A stretch of DNA of 64,000 nt from Lumbricus rubellus (taxonomy: Eukaryota; Annelida; Clitellata; Crassiclitellata; Lumbricidae): assembly GCA_945859605.1 (NCBI GenBank), contig OX243818.1:39015750-39079749 (forward strand). The letters are read 5' to 3'. A model generated the notes under the pieces. That model did not search any database, was not told where the DNA came from, and saw nothing but the letters and a program-made list of their open reading frames with translations. How positions within the stretch are numbered: the first letter of the stretch is position 1; every line of letters starts with the position of its first letter. This document shows positions 1 through 10,500 of this stretch, piece by piece. The translations under genes and the position numbers were made by a program.

Positions 1-255
1 TCACAATTACGTCATTTGCAGAAGATAATTCAAATGTTAAGTACAGAACACAACGTATTCTGTTGACATTTAGTTTCGATATGTGAATTAACGACGTCAT
101 TATGACGTAATTTTTTTATTGAGGGCGTTCAAAAATTAACAATTTGTAGATAATTATCTCAGGATAAAAACAGTTTTGAAATTTTGAAATTGGATGAATA
201 CTTACCAGTTTTATTCACATTATAAAAAGGGTGCCCGATTTATTGGGACACAGTG
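1..255. mobile_element. possible right end of a mariner-type element cut by the window edge
   Basis: The stretch ends with TTATTGGGACACAGTG followed by TA. This resembles the right terminus of the mariner element at 2188-3475 (TTATTGAGACACGGTG then TA). The left end would lie outside the window, so this is a weak call. Nothing coding is visible in it. Confidence 0.3.
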
Positions 256-317
256 TAGTTAGTTACGGTATTCATGTATTAATTAATTAATTAATTAATA
301 CTGTTTTTCATTTTTAG

Positions 318-1212
318 TCGTCCGTACGACTTCTGTAAAGTTAACCCAGAGAATTAACTTACGAAGAAACGAAGTTTTTGGAGTGACAAAACTGCGAGAT
401 GAAATCTACATCCTCTGTAAATCGTTTCCAAATACCATCTTTGTTTATGAGGATCGCAATCTGTTTCTTCAGAAGAAGAAAATCAAAATAAGAGAAATTA
501 GATCTCCAGCTGACATTGCTTCAAGCGAGATGGACAATTATTGTCTCTACGTATCTGACTCAGTGAAGAAATGCGTCTGGAAGGTAACTAGTAAAACGGA
601 TGATCAAGACGAGGTCACCAAATGGGTGACCACTGATCATCATCAGTTCAGTATGTCAGTGTCCAGTGATGGTCAGTTGTTGGTTGTCGCTGAGTTACCA
701 TCCGTTCTGATGATCCACGGATCTGACGCGCAGAACTTCTTTGTTCCATTCAGTTACGAAAACACATTCACGACCCGATTCATGCAGTGGTAGCATCCAA
801 CGGTAATTTTGTCATTCTGTAAAGATGTATGAAAGAAAAAAAGGGAGGAAATTCTAGGTCGAATTGGGGAGATTGGGAATTGAAGTGGGGCATATGCGAA
901 TTGACGAGAGATGGACAGACGGTCGTCCGTCGTTTTATTCCTTCAAATGAAACCCGACAGCTGTACGATCCTCTTTGCATCACTATAATTGATTCAGACG
1001 ACCAAGTGTTTGTGGCTGACTATGGAAACGGAAGAGTGATTCTGTTGGATTTCGATCTTAAGTGGAGTGGAATCATATGTCCAACGAAAGAAGAAGAAAA
1101 AAACGTAGAGTTGACGCAGAGGCCTTGCAGAATGTATTACGATGAAGAAAACAAACAACTAATCGTTGGAGGGTATTTGGAAGAGGGATCAAACGTTTAC
1201 ACTTTAGCCTAA
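318..1212 (+). pseudogene. beta-propeller (NHL-like) terminal exon, copy 1, frameshifted
   Basis: The exon follows a good 3' splice site (TTTTTCATTTTTAG, ending at 317) and enters in phase 1. It carries the family signature VTKLRDEIYILC near its start and DDQVFVADYGNGRVILLDFD near its end, like the intact copy at 28542-29494. The first reading frame ends in TAG at 791-793. The homologous frame is one register over and meets a TAA near 820 before continuing cleanly from 829 to 1212. I see one frameshift and one in-frame stop relative to the intact paralogue. Any upstream exons would be left of the window. NHL-type propellers usually mediate protein or RNA binding; no function can be assigned here. 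The exon and its 3' flank to about 1430 are duplicated at 20945-22360. Confidence 0.75.
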
Positions 1213-1430
1213 AATAAACTCACTTGTCATTCTGCTGACTGTGACAATCAAACATAAATAGGCCTACTAATGATCTTTAGGCCTATATACATTTTGCCTA
1301 TTATCCCAGTAATGTTCAAATGAGTATTTTGACCCGTGATTATTTTCTAAACGTTTCCAAAGTATCTGTGTTGGAGAGAAGTGTGAGAGCGTTTTGTGGA
1401 CAAGGAAGATGACTCTTCAATAGAATTCAA

Positions 1431-2185
1431 CTCAAAATAATAAGCAGCTTAATTGTTTTTCTTTGAATGAGTCAATGAATAAGTTTATACAAAATGTAAC
1501 CAAGCACCATTTCATTGAGTTATTTTTCTCAAAATAATTACATGCATTATGATAGACTTGAAATCGCCGGACTATAATCTTTATCATCTAGGCCTACTAT
1601 TATGCTATTAATTTTACGCGAGGTATCTGTAATCCCTCATGTTTCGGATGTCAATAAAAAATTTAGAGTAGCTATCCATGTCAAGATCTAAACGAATAAA
1701 AGAAGGCGACAGAATTGAAACGCTGGTAGGCCTAATTGACAGGCGCTGAAGCACGAAACTGGTTTCTCTTCGTTCGCCTGAAATTTGGTCCAAGAGACGA
1801 CCCAGGTCGGCGAGAAATACCTGTTCCTTGGCGTTACCGTAATAATTGGTCTCATTGCTTCAACAGTCAATGGTACAAAGTGGTAGGATTGCATCAGTAA
1901 CTGTTGTGCATATTTTATGTTTTCCTGACTTTAGCCAATGCCACAGTACCACCAATCCGATTGGAGGTTGTGGCTAGATAAGAGGTAGCCACAGTATCTG
2001 CAACTGACCCCCAGGTCCAAAACGACATGAACGCCATGGTTAAATTTGCTCATATCCGTAACTTGGGCTCTGACCTTGGTGAGCTGTGAAACTCTTAATT
2101 CCCTTAACTCGGGTGTTGTTTCAAGTTCGACAATAATTATATAGTAGTCATCAGATCAATTCCTGCATGTGTGATTAGCCATAAC
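1431..2185. other. intergenic, no recognisable feature
   Basis: AT-rich sequence between propeller copy 1 and the mariner element. I see no splice-supported coding segment, RNA gene or repeat with defined ends. Confidence 0.5.
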
Positions 2186-2545
2186 TACACCGTGTCTCAA
2201 TAAAAAAAAGGTGCAAAATTGTTTTTGTCAGCACTTCGTCAAATTTCCACCAATCTTAATAACTTTTGGCAGGTAAATGGCAAATTGACTGAAATTGTAT
2301 GCTATATATAAATTTTCTATCTCACCTGACTCATATCACGCACTACCTTGTTAAACACAGATGTAGCAATTTTTCATATAACGCTTGAATTTTATTACTT
2401 GCAACAAACTTTCTGACGACTGAATTAGCCGCAGTAAAGTAAAATATGGTTTACTTAGCATAGTTATTTAATTGTTATGACAGATCTGCTTAAAAGTGTT
2501 AGAATTTGTGCTCGAAATGTGCAGCGCATACACGGACCCAAGCGC

Positions 2546-2893
2546 TTAGACGGCGACGCTTCTGGTCACTGCATCATCAACGATAGACTGGTCAAAGCGC
2601 GTCCACTCGTTGAGCAGACGCGTTTCGAGTTCGTCGACGTTGGTTATTCTGGACCGGTAAACCTTCTCCTGCAGCACACTCCATGTGCTATAGTCGACTG
2701 TGTTAAGATTCGGAGAAATCGGTGGCCACAGTGTTGGAGGGATAAAGTCGGGCGTCTCCCAGGAAAGAGACGGTGTCGCGCGCTCGATGCGCCGGGGCGC
2801 CATCATGTTGAAAGACAATAAACTCGCCCTGGGATATCCGGCGTATGTCTGACGGTATCTTCTGAGCAAGAAGGCCAGGGCCGGATTAAGCAA
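2546..2893 (-). pseudogene. mariner transposase C-terminal fragment
   Basis: The minus-strand ORF contains TPDFIPPTLWPPISPNLNTV followed by WSVLQEKVYRSRI and DELETRLLNEW. This is the DD(34)D-type catalytic C-terminal region of Tc1/mariner transposases. The usual NSPDLNPVD aspartate context reads ISPNLNTVD, so the last catalytic aspartate is replaced by Asn. Its first residues run into the MITE inserted at 2876. The N-terminal half is missing, so it cannot encode an active enzyme. Confidence 0.8.
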
Positions 2894-3184
2894 CGTGGGG
2901 GCCCTGTTCGGAAATTTTTTTGGAAAAATTTTTGGGGAAAATTATATCATCATTTCGTCCGCCCAAAAAAGTTGATGACCTTTTTTTAGTCATCCGCCTA
3001 AATTTTTGGGAAAATCATACCATTTCATCCACCCAAAAAGTTGATGACCTTTTTTTTAGTCATTTGGCGGAATTTTTGTGAAAATAGTCGTTTCGTCGAA
3101 ATTTGCTCCTAAAATATTTTTTCTCGCATTTGTGGGGGCCCCCTAAAATGTTAAAAGTGTGGGGCCCCTGTTATTCCGGCCCTG
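2876..3184. mobile_element. hAT-type MITE (309 bp) inserted in the mariner element
   Basis: Terminal repeats are CAGGGCCGGATTAA and its near-complement TTATTCCGGCCCTG. The flanking 8-mers AAGAAGGC (2868-2875) and AAGTAGGC (3185-3192) match at 7 of 8 positions. There is no coding capacity. The interior holds two copies of the GTTGATGACC / T-run / AGTCAT hairpin motif that recurs in other MITEs of this window. Confidence 0.75.
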
Positions 3185-3639
3185 AAGTAGGCTGTCACGA
3201 TAGTATTCCTATGCCCCATTCACTCTGGCATCCAGCTCGATGCAATGGGTTTCAGTGCAGACAAGCTTTGAGACGCGTCATATGAAAAGTTGGCACATCT
3301 GTGTTTAACAAGGTAGTGCGGTGATATGAGTCAGGTGAGGGGGAAAATTTATACATGGCATAAAATACCAGCCATTTTACCATGCATCTATCTGCCAAAA
3401 GTTATTAAGATTGGTGTAAATTTGACGAAGTTCTGACAAAAACAACTTTGCACCTTTTTTTATTGAGACACGGTGTATATATTAGCTATAACTATAACTC
3501 AAATTTTAACGATGTCAGCTTCCATTACATCGAGGGCCAAATTGTTGCAACTCACTTATTGAAAATGTCACCATCTTTCGTATCCTAAGTGCATGAAGTG
3601 GAAGATGGCAGGGAGTGGGTATACTGGGAGGAGAAGTGA

Positions 3640-5590
3640 GTCACGCAGCGTACCTCCTACCAGCTGCCCTGGTCTGACCAGGCCTTCTTGTTAGCGCATT
3701 TGAGTGTGCTTTGTCGTCCGGTCTCGAACACAGCTGGCCGTCGAGCCCTTCGTTTGTATGCTAATGGAGAATTTCTAGTTCCCCGCTCTAGCATCCCAAC
3801 TAGGCAGCGTCACACATTTTCGATTGCTGTTCCACCCGCTTGGATTGAACTTCCATTGGGCATGCACCTACATGTACATTAGACTGGTCCACGATACAAT
3901 GGCAAAAAATTAAGTTTTTAGAATTCTTTCTCCACAAGGCTTATTTTTGTCCACTTGGGTTAGATAGTCTTCCTGTAAAATTTCAGCCTGATTGTGCAAC
4001 GTTTAGAGGTCAACCCATTCTGAACATTTTACTTGAGTGCTGATAATGTCTTTACGTCATGTTAACCATCAATATTAGACTAATATGGCTTCGTCTAATT
4101 TAAGATCCGACCCAGAGCACTGGCTATTGAGAAAACCAGCCTCTCGGTTGTCTACTGCAAGATTACCACAAGCCTGGATGCACAGCAACTGCTTCAGTTA
4201 CATCATATCACTAAAGGGAGGTCCCATCCGGAAAGTTAAAAAATGGCCTGTGCTGCAGTTGTTTGTATTTGGGTGCTTGCCAGAATACCAACACAGCTGG
4301 TTGTCCGGTGTGTCAGGAAACTGTCAAAGCTTTATCAGAACTACCTAACTCTGAAGACTCACAGACCATTATAAAGAGCAAGTGACAAGATAAAGAATAC
4401 ATGTTAAAGAGTGACCTTCAAAAATTGTTTGATATTGCCTCAAAGGATATGATAACAGAAATCCAGCAAGAAGGAGAATTCCTTCGAATGCAAAAAGACG
4501 TATTTTCCAGTAGCATGAGTGGAGTAGACCTAAAGACAGCAGCAAAGGAGAGCAGAAAAGGCAACGACAAGAGAATGGTGAAAATTGATATGAAGAACGC
4601 AAGACAAAAGGCAGTAATGAAGCAGTAGGTGAACTTTCTGCTTTGTCATCTAGTCAGGATTCAGAAGAAGAATAAGCTTAACCTACTGTTCGATTTAATG
4701 CAATGATGAGTATCAGACAACCTAGTCATCGTTCGAGTACATAATTTCTACACTCTACAATGTATAAGCAGCTGCTACTAAAGTCTGCCTCATTATCAAG
4801 AAAGATCCAAGAACATCTTCTTTAGTTTAGTTGTTGGTGCTTTGTATCGTGTTGGCCTTCCAGACCGTTATGCTGTGTTTGTAGATGGAGCTACCAGGAA
4901 AAACTGTTTGGCAATTGGTTATAACATTAATTTCAGAAATCACATATTCTAGAAGTTCATAAAAGAAAGACAAGAAGCAGCTGCAATGAAAGAACAAGAG
5001 TGCACACTGGAAGACCTGCCATTACCTCACTGAGAAATCAAAATGTTGCCCATGCAGCATCGACGGATAAAAGGCAAACATGAACCGCATAGCTATTATT
5101 ATAGTTCTCACTGGAAATTGCCAGGAAAAACTGTTTGGCAATCCTAAAAATGGTGAGCGACATACAAGGTGACTCTCAGGCCAACACCAGTGTTGAAGTA
5201 ATTGAGAAATGGAAGCTCCCCAGACTCAATGTCGCTCAGGTCGTACATTAGCCATTGCGTAACAATGTATCTACTTCTATCCCAATAACATAAAAAAGCG
5301 TCAAATGGGTTGACCTCTAAATTTCATTTGTTTTCATTGAAATTTTTTGTGATTATTATAATCATGATAAGGACAAAAACAAGCCTTGTGGAGAACTGAA
5401 ATCTGCAAGATTTTTTTTGGACCACTCTAATGTACATGTAGGCTACTCTCTAAAATAATGCCAGTACTTTTCACAATTTGGTGAAATCTAATTTATACCG
5501 CCGTGGTTGGGCTGGGAGAGCATCTGAGTGGGTATATTGAAAGGGCGCTATGCACATTTTCGAAATAAATGAATGAATTTTGGACCATGA
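3640..5590 (+). mobile_element. CR1-like LINE 3' end, split by a DNA transposon
   Basis: The plus-strand sequence encodes LYANGEFLVPRSS, RQRHTFSIAVPPAWIELPLG and, after the interruption, NLYRRDWAGRASE-like residues. This is the conserved C-terminal tail of CR1/L2-type reverse transcriptases (normally ...FSVAAPxLWNSLP...). The same tail occurs at 22400-23640. The two parts (to 3879 and from 5438) are separated by the element at 3880-5429. The 5' end of the LINE is lost. Confidence 0.7.
3880..5429. mobile_element. DNA transposon of unassigned superfamily, 8-bp TSD
   Basis: Ends are TAGACTGGTCCA and TGGACCACTCTA, which are inverted repeats with one mismatch. A second matched block, CTCCACAAGGCTTRTTTTTGTCC, lies a little further in at both ends. 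The target duplication ATGTACAT is perfect (3872-3879, 5430-5437). The interior holds broken plus-strand reading frames, one with a cysteine-rich stretch (4240-4330) and one with VGLPDRYAVFVDG (near 4850-4890). I do not recognise a transposase, so it is a decayed copy. Confidence 0.75.
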
Positions 5591-6034
5591 GAGTGGACAG
5601 AATGATGACGATTCCTTCTCTCCGCGACACCAGCAGTGAAATATCGTGATACATCACACTCGATTCATTCAGTCATGATGTGTTAGTGTCAGATTGTGGG
5701 ATTTCACTGAATCCCGATTTCTCTTTCCAACAACGGAAGAATACAAAAGAGATTTAATCAAACAGCTGTTAGTCTGAGGAAAAATTAGGTCTGTAGCCTA
5801 TTATTTATGATGATCTTAATGTTTACGCCTCCACTGTCCTCCAGTCGACAAAAATTAAGTATGCCTCTACAAATTCTCACAGTCGCATAATATTATGTCA
5901 GACAAAAATATCAGAATAAGTTATAATTCTATTATTAATATTTTGAATTTTTTTTAATTGTTCTTTATCTCCAGAGTTAACTACTGCTGCAGTCTAAAGA
6001 CGGACTGCTGAATTGTAGTCCAGGCCCTGTGTGA
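5591..6034. other. intergenic, nothing recognised
   Basis: AT-rich sequence with stop codons in all frames. No repeat ends or splice-supported coding sequence were seen. Confidence 0.5.
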
Positions 6035-6043
6035 GTCCGGGTG

Positions 6044-6412
6044 GCATATACCCGAGTCCCAAGCCGTATAGCAATTCAGAGATATCTGATTTCCGTAAAC
6101 TGGAAGCTGGATGAAAGATGAAAACATGATATTACTTCTGACATATTGCAGTATCATTTGAAGCTGGATGAGCATATTAATTAACAGAAGTAGAAGTTGG
6201 ATGAGCGACGAAATCATGATTTTATGGTAAATTGTAACCGTAAAATTAGACGCTGGATGAACGATCAAAATATTTTTAGTAGAAGTAGAAGTCGGATGAA
6301 TAACAGAACTGTGATATAGTAGAATTAGAAGTTGGATGAGCGATGAAAAAATGACAAAAACATGTTTTCAATAATTTTACGTTGCTATACGGCTTGGGAT
6401 TCGGGTATATGC
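6044..6412. mobile_element. foldback element A (9-bp TSD, GCTGGATGA body)
   Basis: The ends are 31-bp inverted repeats with a single mismatch, starting GCATATACCCGA. The 9-bp target duplication GTCCGGGTG is perfect (6035-6043, 6413-6421). The interior contains six same-orientation copies of GAAGYTGGATGA or close variants, near 6103, 6160, 6193, 6249, 6288 and 6328. There is no coding capacity. The arms share no sequence with elements C and D, but the body unit is the same. Confidence 0.85.
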
Positions 6413-6559
6413 GTCCGGGTGGCATTTTTAAAAAGAAAAAACTTTTTTATATAAATATTCTGATAGTTACAGCGATGATAGAGAAACCGAAACTCTGAGT
6501 CGAGGTGCACTGTTAGATGAAGAACTATAACATTAGCTGAAGTTACACATGCTATAGCC

Positions 6560-7683
6560 CAGTGATTTTCAACCGGGGTTCCGCGGAACCCTAGGGTTCC
6601 GCGGGCGTCGGCCAGGGGTTCCGCGGCAGTTTGGTAGAAATTTTAGTGCACCGACTGAAATCCTAAAAGTAGGCCTATATCGGCAATGAGTAGATTCCTT
6701 GCCAACTTCAGTCATTCTTGTCTAAAAACATTATTGGGCTACTTGAATGTAGGCCCTATTGCTGTTTTATATATTCTAATTAATTATTATGTCATTCAAT
6801 ACTTGTTTTTCGGAAGACACGTGCATCAAATGGGAATCTATAAGCTTAGGCCCAATAGATTGCCTACATTTCCAACTGTCCAGTCGGACAAAGCATTTTT
6901 ATCATTGGTTTTAAACTAAATGGACGCTCGCGATCTGTTCTGACTAAACAGAACGAGCCGAGCACTCGGTTAACGACTTGTTTGATTTGGTTAGTTCCTC
7001 TTTTGGTCAGTTAAATTTGGTAGATCCAGAGGTTTGTGACAGAAGTATATGGTCTACTTTTCCAGGTGGCCCCTCGGCCCCACTATAGGCCTACGTGTAG
7101 CCTCGTGTCACTCACAACACCCGGCCATGACGGTTGAGTCTGAAACGATTCTTTTACTTGCATGTATGTTGAATATGAATCATTAGATCTATGAGTCTCC
7201 CTATACGTGTCTTTCTCTACGATGCGTTCATGACTTAAGCCAGGCACAAATTCGCATTAAACTTGAAAATTGCTTTATTACACCTTGTTCTTAACACTGA
7301 TCCAGCATAGAACGTATTTTCAATTTTAAATAACTATTCATCCACCTGGAAGATGGATGAATATTTGTTGGCGAAATATATAGAGCGAATAATATGCAGT
7401 TGTTCTCTGACAGTGCTTTGCGCACTGGACTTAAGCTTTTAGAATTCTAGGTCTAAAGCAAGTATTTGTGATGTGATATTATAGAATGAACCAGGAGTGC
7501 AAGTAACTATTATATAGTTTACTACATATTGCATAATTTCATAAATTAACCTACTAAGTAATGTTACAAGGCTATGTGTAGGCCTATTTCGTGAAATACT
7601 GGACGAGTGAAACGCAAAGGGTTCCGCGAGCGAATACGTGCTTTGGAAGGGTTCCGCCACTAGAAAAAGGTTGAAAACCACTG
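6560..7683. mobile_element. hAT-type DNA transposon, non-autonomous (1124 bp)
   Basis: Ends are CAGTGATTTTCAACC and GGTTGAAAACCACTG, a classical hAT terminal repeat. The 8-bp target duplication CTATAGCC is perfect (6552-6559, 7684-7691). Sub-terminal GGTTCCGCGG-type repeats occur at the left and GGGTTCCGC at the right. Short ORFs inside show no transposase motif. A small palindrome, TTCATCCACCTGGAAGATGG, lies near 7337. Confidence 0.85.
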
Positions 7684-7886
7684 CTATAGCCTAACTAGGC
7701 CTATAAAAAATATTATTAAAATGCATGACATCACGGTATCGTCTGACGTCATTGCACAAATGGAATAACGACGCCATTAAATAATTTTGACTAAATTTTA
7801 TTCCAACTCTTTTTTAACAACTAACGGTTAAGTCTTAATTAAATTTTCGCTTCATTATGAGAATAAAAGTAAGCTAGACAAAATTA

Positions 7887-8184
7887 ATGTCGAAGAGAAC
7901 GTCAGACGAGTCTAACAACAAAGCTGAAGGATCAGATTGTAAGTTATAGTCTTATAGCCTACATCTTGATTAGTAGCCTTGGAGGCCTAGCCTACACAAG
8001 AGCACGCGCATCGCCTTTGTAAGATTGCATCCTTTTTGAGGCCAGCTGATGTGTGCCGATAGGTCTATTTCAGACAGATAATTATTGCCTTTATATTATG
8101 GTTGCATTTGTTTATTTTGTAGCTGATTTGCGACACGAAGACAATGCTAAACGTGTCAAACTCACTTTATCGAGTGACAAAACG
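7887..8184 (+). CDS. 5' two exons of an unidentified gene (N-terminal region with nuclear-localisation-like motif)
   Basis: Exon 1 starts at an ATG (7887) and runs to 7938, followed by the consensus donor GTAAGT. Exon 2 follows TTTATTTTGTAG and spans 8123-8184, ending at GTGAGC. The phases match (1 then 0). Together they encode about 38 residues: MSKRTSDESNNKAEGSD, then Ser-Asp-Leu and RHEDNAKRVKLTLSSDKT. The segment is hydrophilic and acidic/basic, and AKRVKL resembles the core of the c-Myc-type nuclear import signal. No later exon could be placed with confidence between 8185 and 12761. The propeller exon at 12762 enters in phase 1, so it cannot follow exon 2 directly. I infer a gene start, possibly truncated by the transposons that follow. 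Confidence 0.45.
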
Positions 8185-8351
8185 GTGAGCTAAGCTTACT
8201 TAGTATCAAGATGTAAGACACCGCCCTCTGTTTTCAGAACTTTTCCAATTGTGTGATAGTCAATTTTACTAGGACGAATGAATAATATTGCTATTATATT
8301 GGCGGAATATTGGTTAAATAGTTAGCATCACTTAAGTTATGTATAAGCAGG

Positions 8352-8492
8352 GTGAGAATTGCCGGGGGGGGTTGGGGGGGTTCAACCCCCCCAGTCTTTC
8401 TTAGAGCCCCATGTTAAAGTATGTTTTTCATACCCCAATTTCATGTTTATCAAAGGCCAACCCCCCCAGTTATTTTTCCACAATTCTCATAC
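8352..8492. mobile_element. small MITE with G/C-tract ends
   Basis: GGTGAGAATTG at the left is mirrored by CAATTCTCAT at the right, with internal runs of G and C (GGGGGGTT / AACCCCCC). Both sides are flanked by a similar TGTATAAG(C/T)AG sequence, which may be the target duplication. The exact ends are uncertain. Confidence 0.45.
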
Positions 8493-8500
8493 TGTGTATA

Positions 8501-9220
8501 AGTAGTGAAGTCCATCCAGTTCCATGTGGAACACATGGAGGCGCTCATCTCCTTTTCCATGGCCCTGAGCCAGCAGTGGACGAATCTCAGGGTACTGGAC
8601 ACGGGGTCAGCGTATCGCTGGACTTGCTGTATACTTCCCAGCTTACGCCGGTGTAAAGGTTTCCAATTACCCCGTCCTAAACATTACCCCCGGTAACTTG
8701 AAACCGGTTTCAGATTACCCCCGGAAACTAGATTTGCGTCAATCATCGCATTTATTGCACAACAAAAATCAGAAAAATTATCCCGCTTCTTGTTTTCATC
8801 CGTCATCCCACTTCGTGGTTTGTTATCAATATTTTTATCGGAAAAAAATAATAGCCTCGAAGCCATTATTTTTTCCATTTAACTTCAGCGGCGATTTAGT
8901 ATTTTAGTTTCAGATGAAAATACTGATAACAAACCACGAAGTGGAATGACGGATGAAAATCTTCAGACCGAAACAAGAAGCGGGATGATATTTCTGATAT
9001 TTTAGTGCAATAAATGCGATGATTGATGCAAATTACAGTTTTCAGGGGGTAATGTTTAAGAGGGGGTAATTTGAAACCTTTTCACCGGTACCAAATAATA
9101 CTGCTTGGTAACAGAGGCACGTACGCGTAAACAACTTGCCCAAGGTCGTTATCCGGAGGCGAACCCGCAACCGCCCGATCCGTGAGCAAGCGCATTGTCG
9201 TTAAGCCACCGAGTCGCAAG
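8501..9220 (-). mobile_element. tRNA-derived SINE (family 1), minus strand, interrupted
   Basis: On the minus strand it starts with a tRNA-like head (GCGACTCGGTGGCTTAACG near 9219; box B-like GCGGGTTCGCCTCCGG) and continues with GACCTTGGGCAAGTTGTTTA and CCGGTACC-type sequence. It is then split by the foldback element at 8652-9084 and resumes with CTGGGAAGTATACAGC to about 8501. The plus-strand copy at 43927-44215 is uninterrupted and confirms the family. The overlapping open frames here are not genes. Confidence 0.75.
8652..9084. mobile_element. foldback MITE with ~200-bp inverted repeats, inserted in the SINE
   Basis: The left end (TGTAAAGGTTTCCAATTACC) and right end (GGTAATTTGAAACCTTTTCA) are complementary, and the match continues for about 200 bp on each side. 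Shared blocks include CAATCATCGCATTTATTGCA and CCACTTCGTGGTTTGTTATC. The flanking repeat is short, CCGG (8648-8651, 9085-9088). Removing the element restores the SINE sequence GCTTACGCCGGTACCAAAT. Confidence 0.8.
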
Positions 9221-9594
9221 TTAGGTAGTCTATTACAGGCCCAGTCATGAGTTAAACTTATGGTGTTGTAGCCTACGGTTTTGCTTAAAGTGTGCACATT
9301 AATTTTGTCACGCTCGTATAAAGGAAAATTATTTACTTAGTTAGGCCTATATTCATCACTATAGCAATTATCCTACTTCTGAATAAACCACTTTACCACC
9401 ACTAGGTGTAAAAGTAAGACATAATTCCCGCTGTGCAGAACTCAGGTTGCCCTTAAGTTATTATTGAGTTTTATCTTTAAATAGGCCTATGCCTACCTTC
9501 GTTATGAAAGATGTGATGGTGTCTAATACCTGGATTGCATTAGCCTACTTTCCTTTCATATACTGTAAACAAGTTTTGAAAATGTTGTTCGAAA

Positions 9595-10233
9595 ATGTGG
9601 CATACCTGGGAACGGCGGTCCCAAATTATAAAATTAGGCCTACAGAAATCGATAGTCTATCTCATGAGAAGGCTTTAAACATGATGTGTGGTGAAATATA
9701 AGCTGGATAAACGGCATTCCAGCTTAAATGGAAGCTGGATGCATGCTGAAATACATCACTGAAATCAACAATCCAGTTTCCATTTCTCAAGTTTAATTTT
9801 CGTCTATCCAGTTTCTATTTCACCTGTACCTAAGGAACCTTCATCCAGCATCCATTTCGCAAGCGTTTTAATTAATCCATCTTCCATTTAACTTATTATG
9901 TCCATCATCCAGGTTCTATTTCTCAACGGTTCAATTCATCAATCCAGCTTCGATTTCAGATCTAAAAATACCTTCATCCAGCTTATAATTATTTCACTTG
10001 CGTTTTTTCATCAATTCACCTTCATTTCACCTGTAAAAGTCTTCATCCAGCTTCCATTTCTCAATTGCTTTCTCATTATTCCGGCTTCTATTTCGGTGGA
10101 CCAGCTGGTCGTTTTATAAGTGTGGAATGCCACAGAAACAGTTTCTATGCGCCCATCCAATACACCGCACTATTACGACACATCATGTTGATTTATTTAA
10201 AGTCATAATTTGGGACCGCCGTTCCCAGGTAGG
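9595..10233. mobile_element. possible foldback element B (GCTGGATGA-type body)
   Basis: ACCTGGGAACGGCGGTCCC followed by AAATTAT (about 9604-9629) recurs inverted near 10205-10230. Between the arms, about twelve copies of the body unit (TCCAGCTTCTATTTC or variants) run at roughly 30-40-bp spacing from 9700 to 10100, mostly in reverse orientation. Unlike A, C and D, no 9-bp target duplication was found, so the true ends are uncertain. Confidence 0.55.
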
Positions 10234-10500
10234 CCTATTCCGAAAATGTTTGATCTTCTTCCTTTCTGCCTGTAGTTTCATGATCTGCCAGTCGAGGTAC
10301 TTGAGCGTCTCCTGGTTAAAGCCGTAGTTATGGAAGTGAAGAGCATGAAGCTGGTCAAGAGAGTCTGGAAGAAAAAAGCTGATCTCGCGATAAACCGACT
10401 TCGAGCTGTCTGCCCACAATGGGACAGCATCCTTCAGAACAACTTGTGTATAAGTGAAATTCACAACATTCTGGACCGCACCGGTTAGTTCATAAAGCAA
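10183..10500 (-). CDS. unrecognised exon-like ORF
   Basis: A minus-strand open frame of about 105 codons with balanced codon use. It contains FTYTQVVLKDAVPLWADSSK, SFFLPDSLDQLHALHFHNYG and TLKYLDWQIMKLQAERKKIK. A possible acceptor (ATTAGCAG) lies just upstream near 10513. The last 15 or so residues run into the right arm of foldback element B, so the natural exon end is probably near 10235. I do not recognise the family. It could be a host exon fragment or part of a mobile element. Confidence 0.3.
   Translation of the reverse strand: MLYELTGAVQNVVNFTYTQVVLKDAVPLWADSSKSVYREISFFLPDSLDQLHALHFHNYGFNQETLKYLDWQIMKLQAERKKIKHFRNRPTWERRSQIMTLNKST

Larger units (their letters stand above)
2188..3475 (-). 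mobile_element. mariner-type DNA transposon, degenerate, TA target site
   Basis: Both ends carry CACCGTGTCTCAATAAA-type inverted repeats flanked by TA (2186-2187 and 3476-3477). The inverted repeats extend about 190 bp inward, with matching GACAAAAACAA and GTTATTAAGATTGGTG-like blocks. A minus-strand transposase remnant lies inside. The element is interrupted by a 309-bp hAT-type MITE at 2876-3184. Confidence 0.85.

Noticed and set aside
8505..9297. Several 60-80-codon ORFs
   Set aside because: They lie within the SINE and foldback MITE and change frame between SINE copies.
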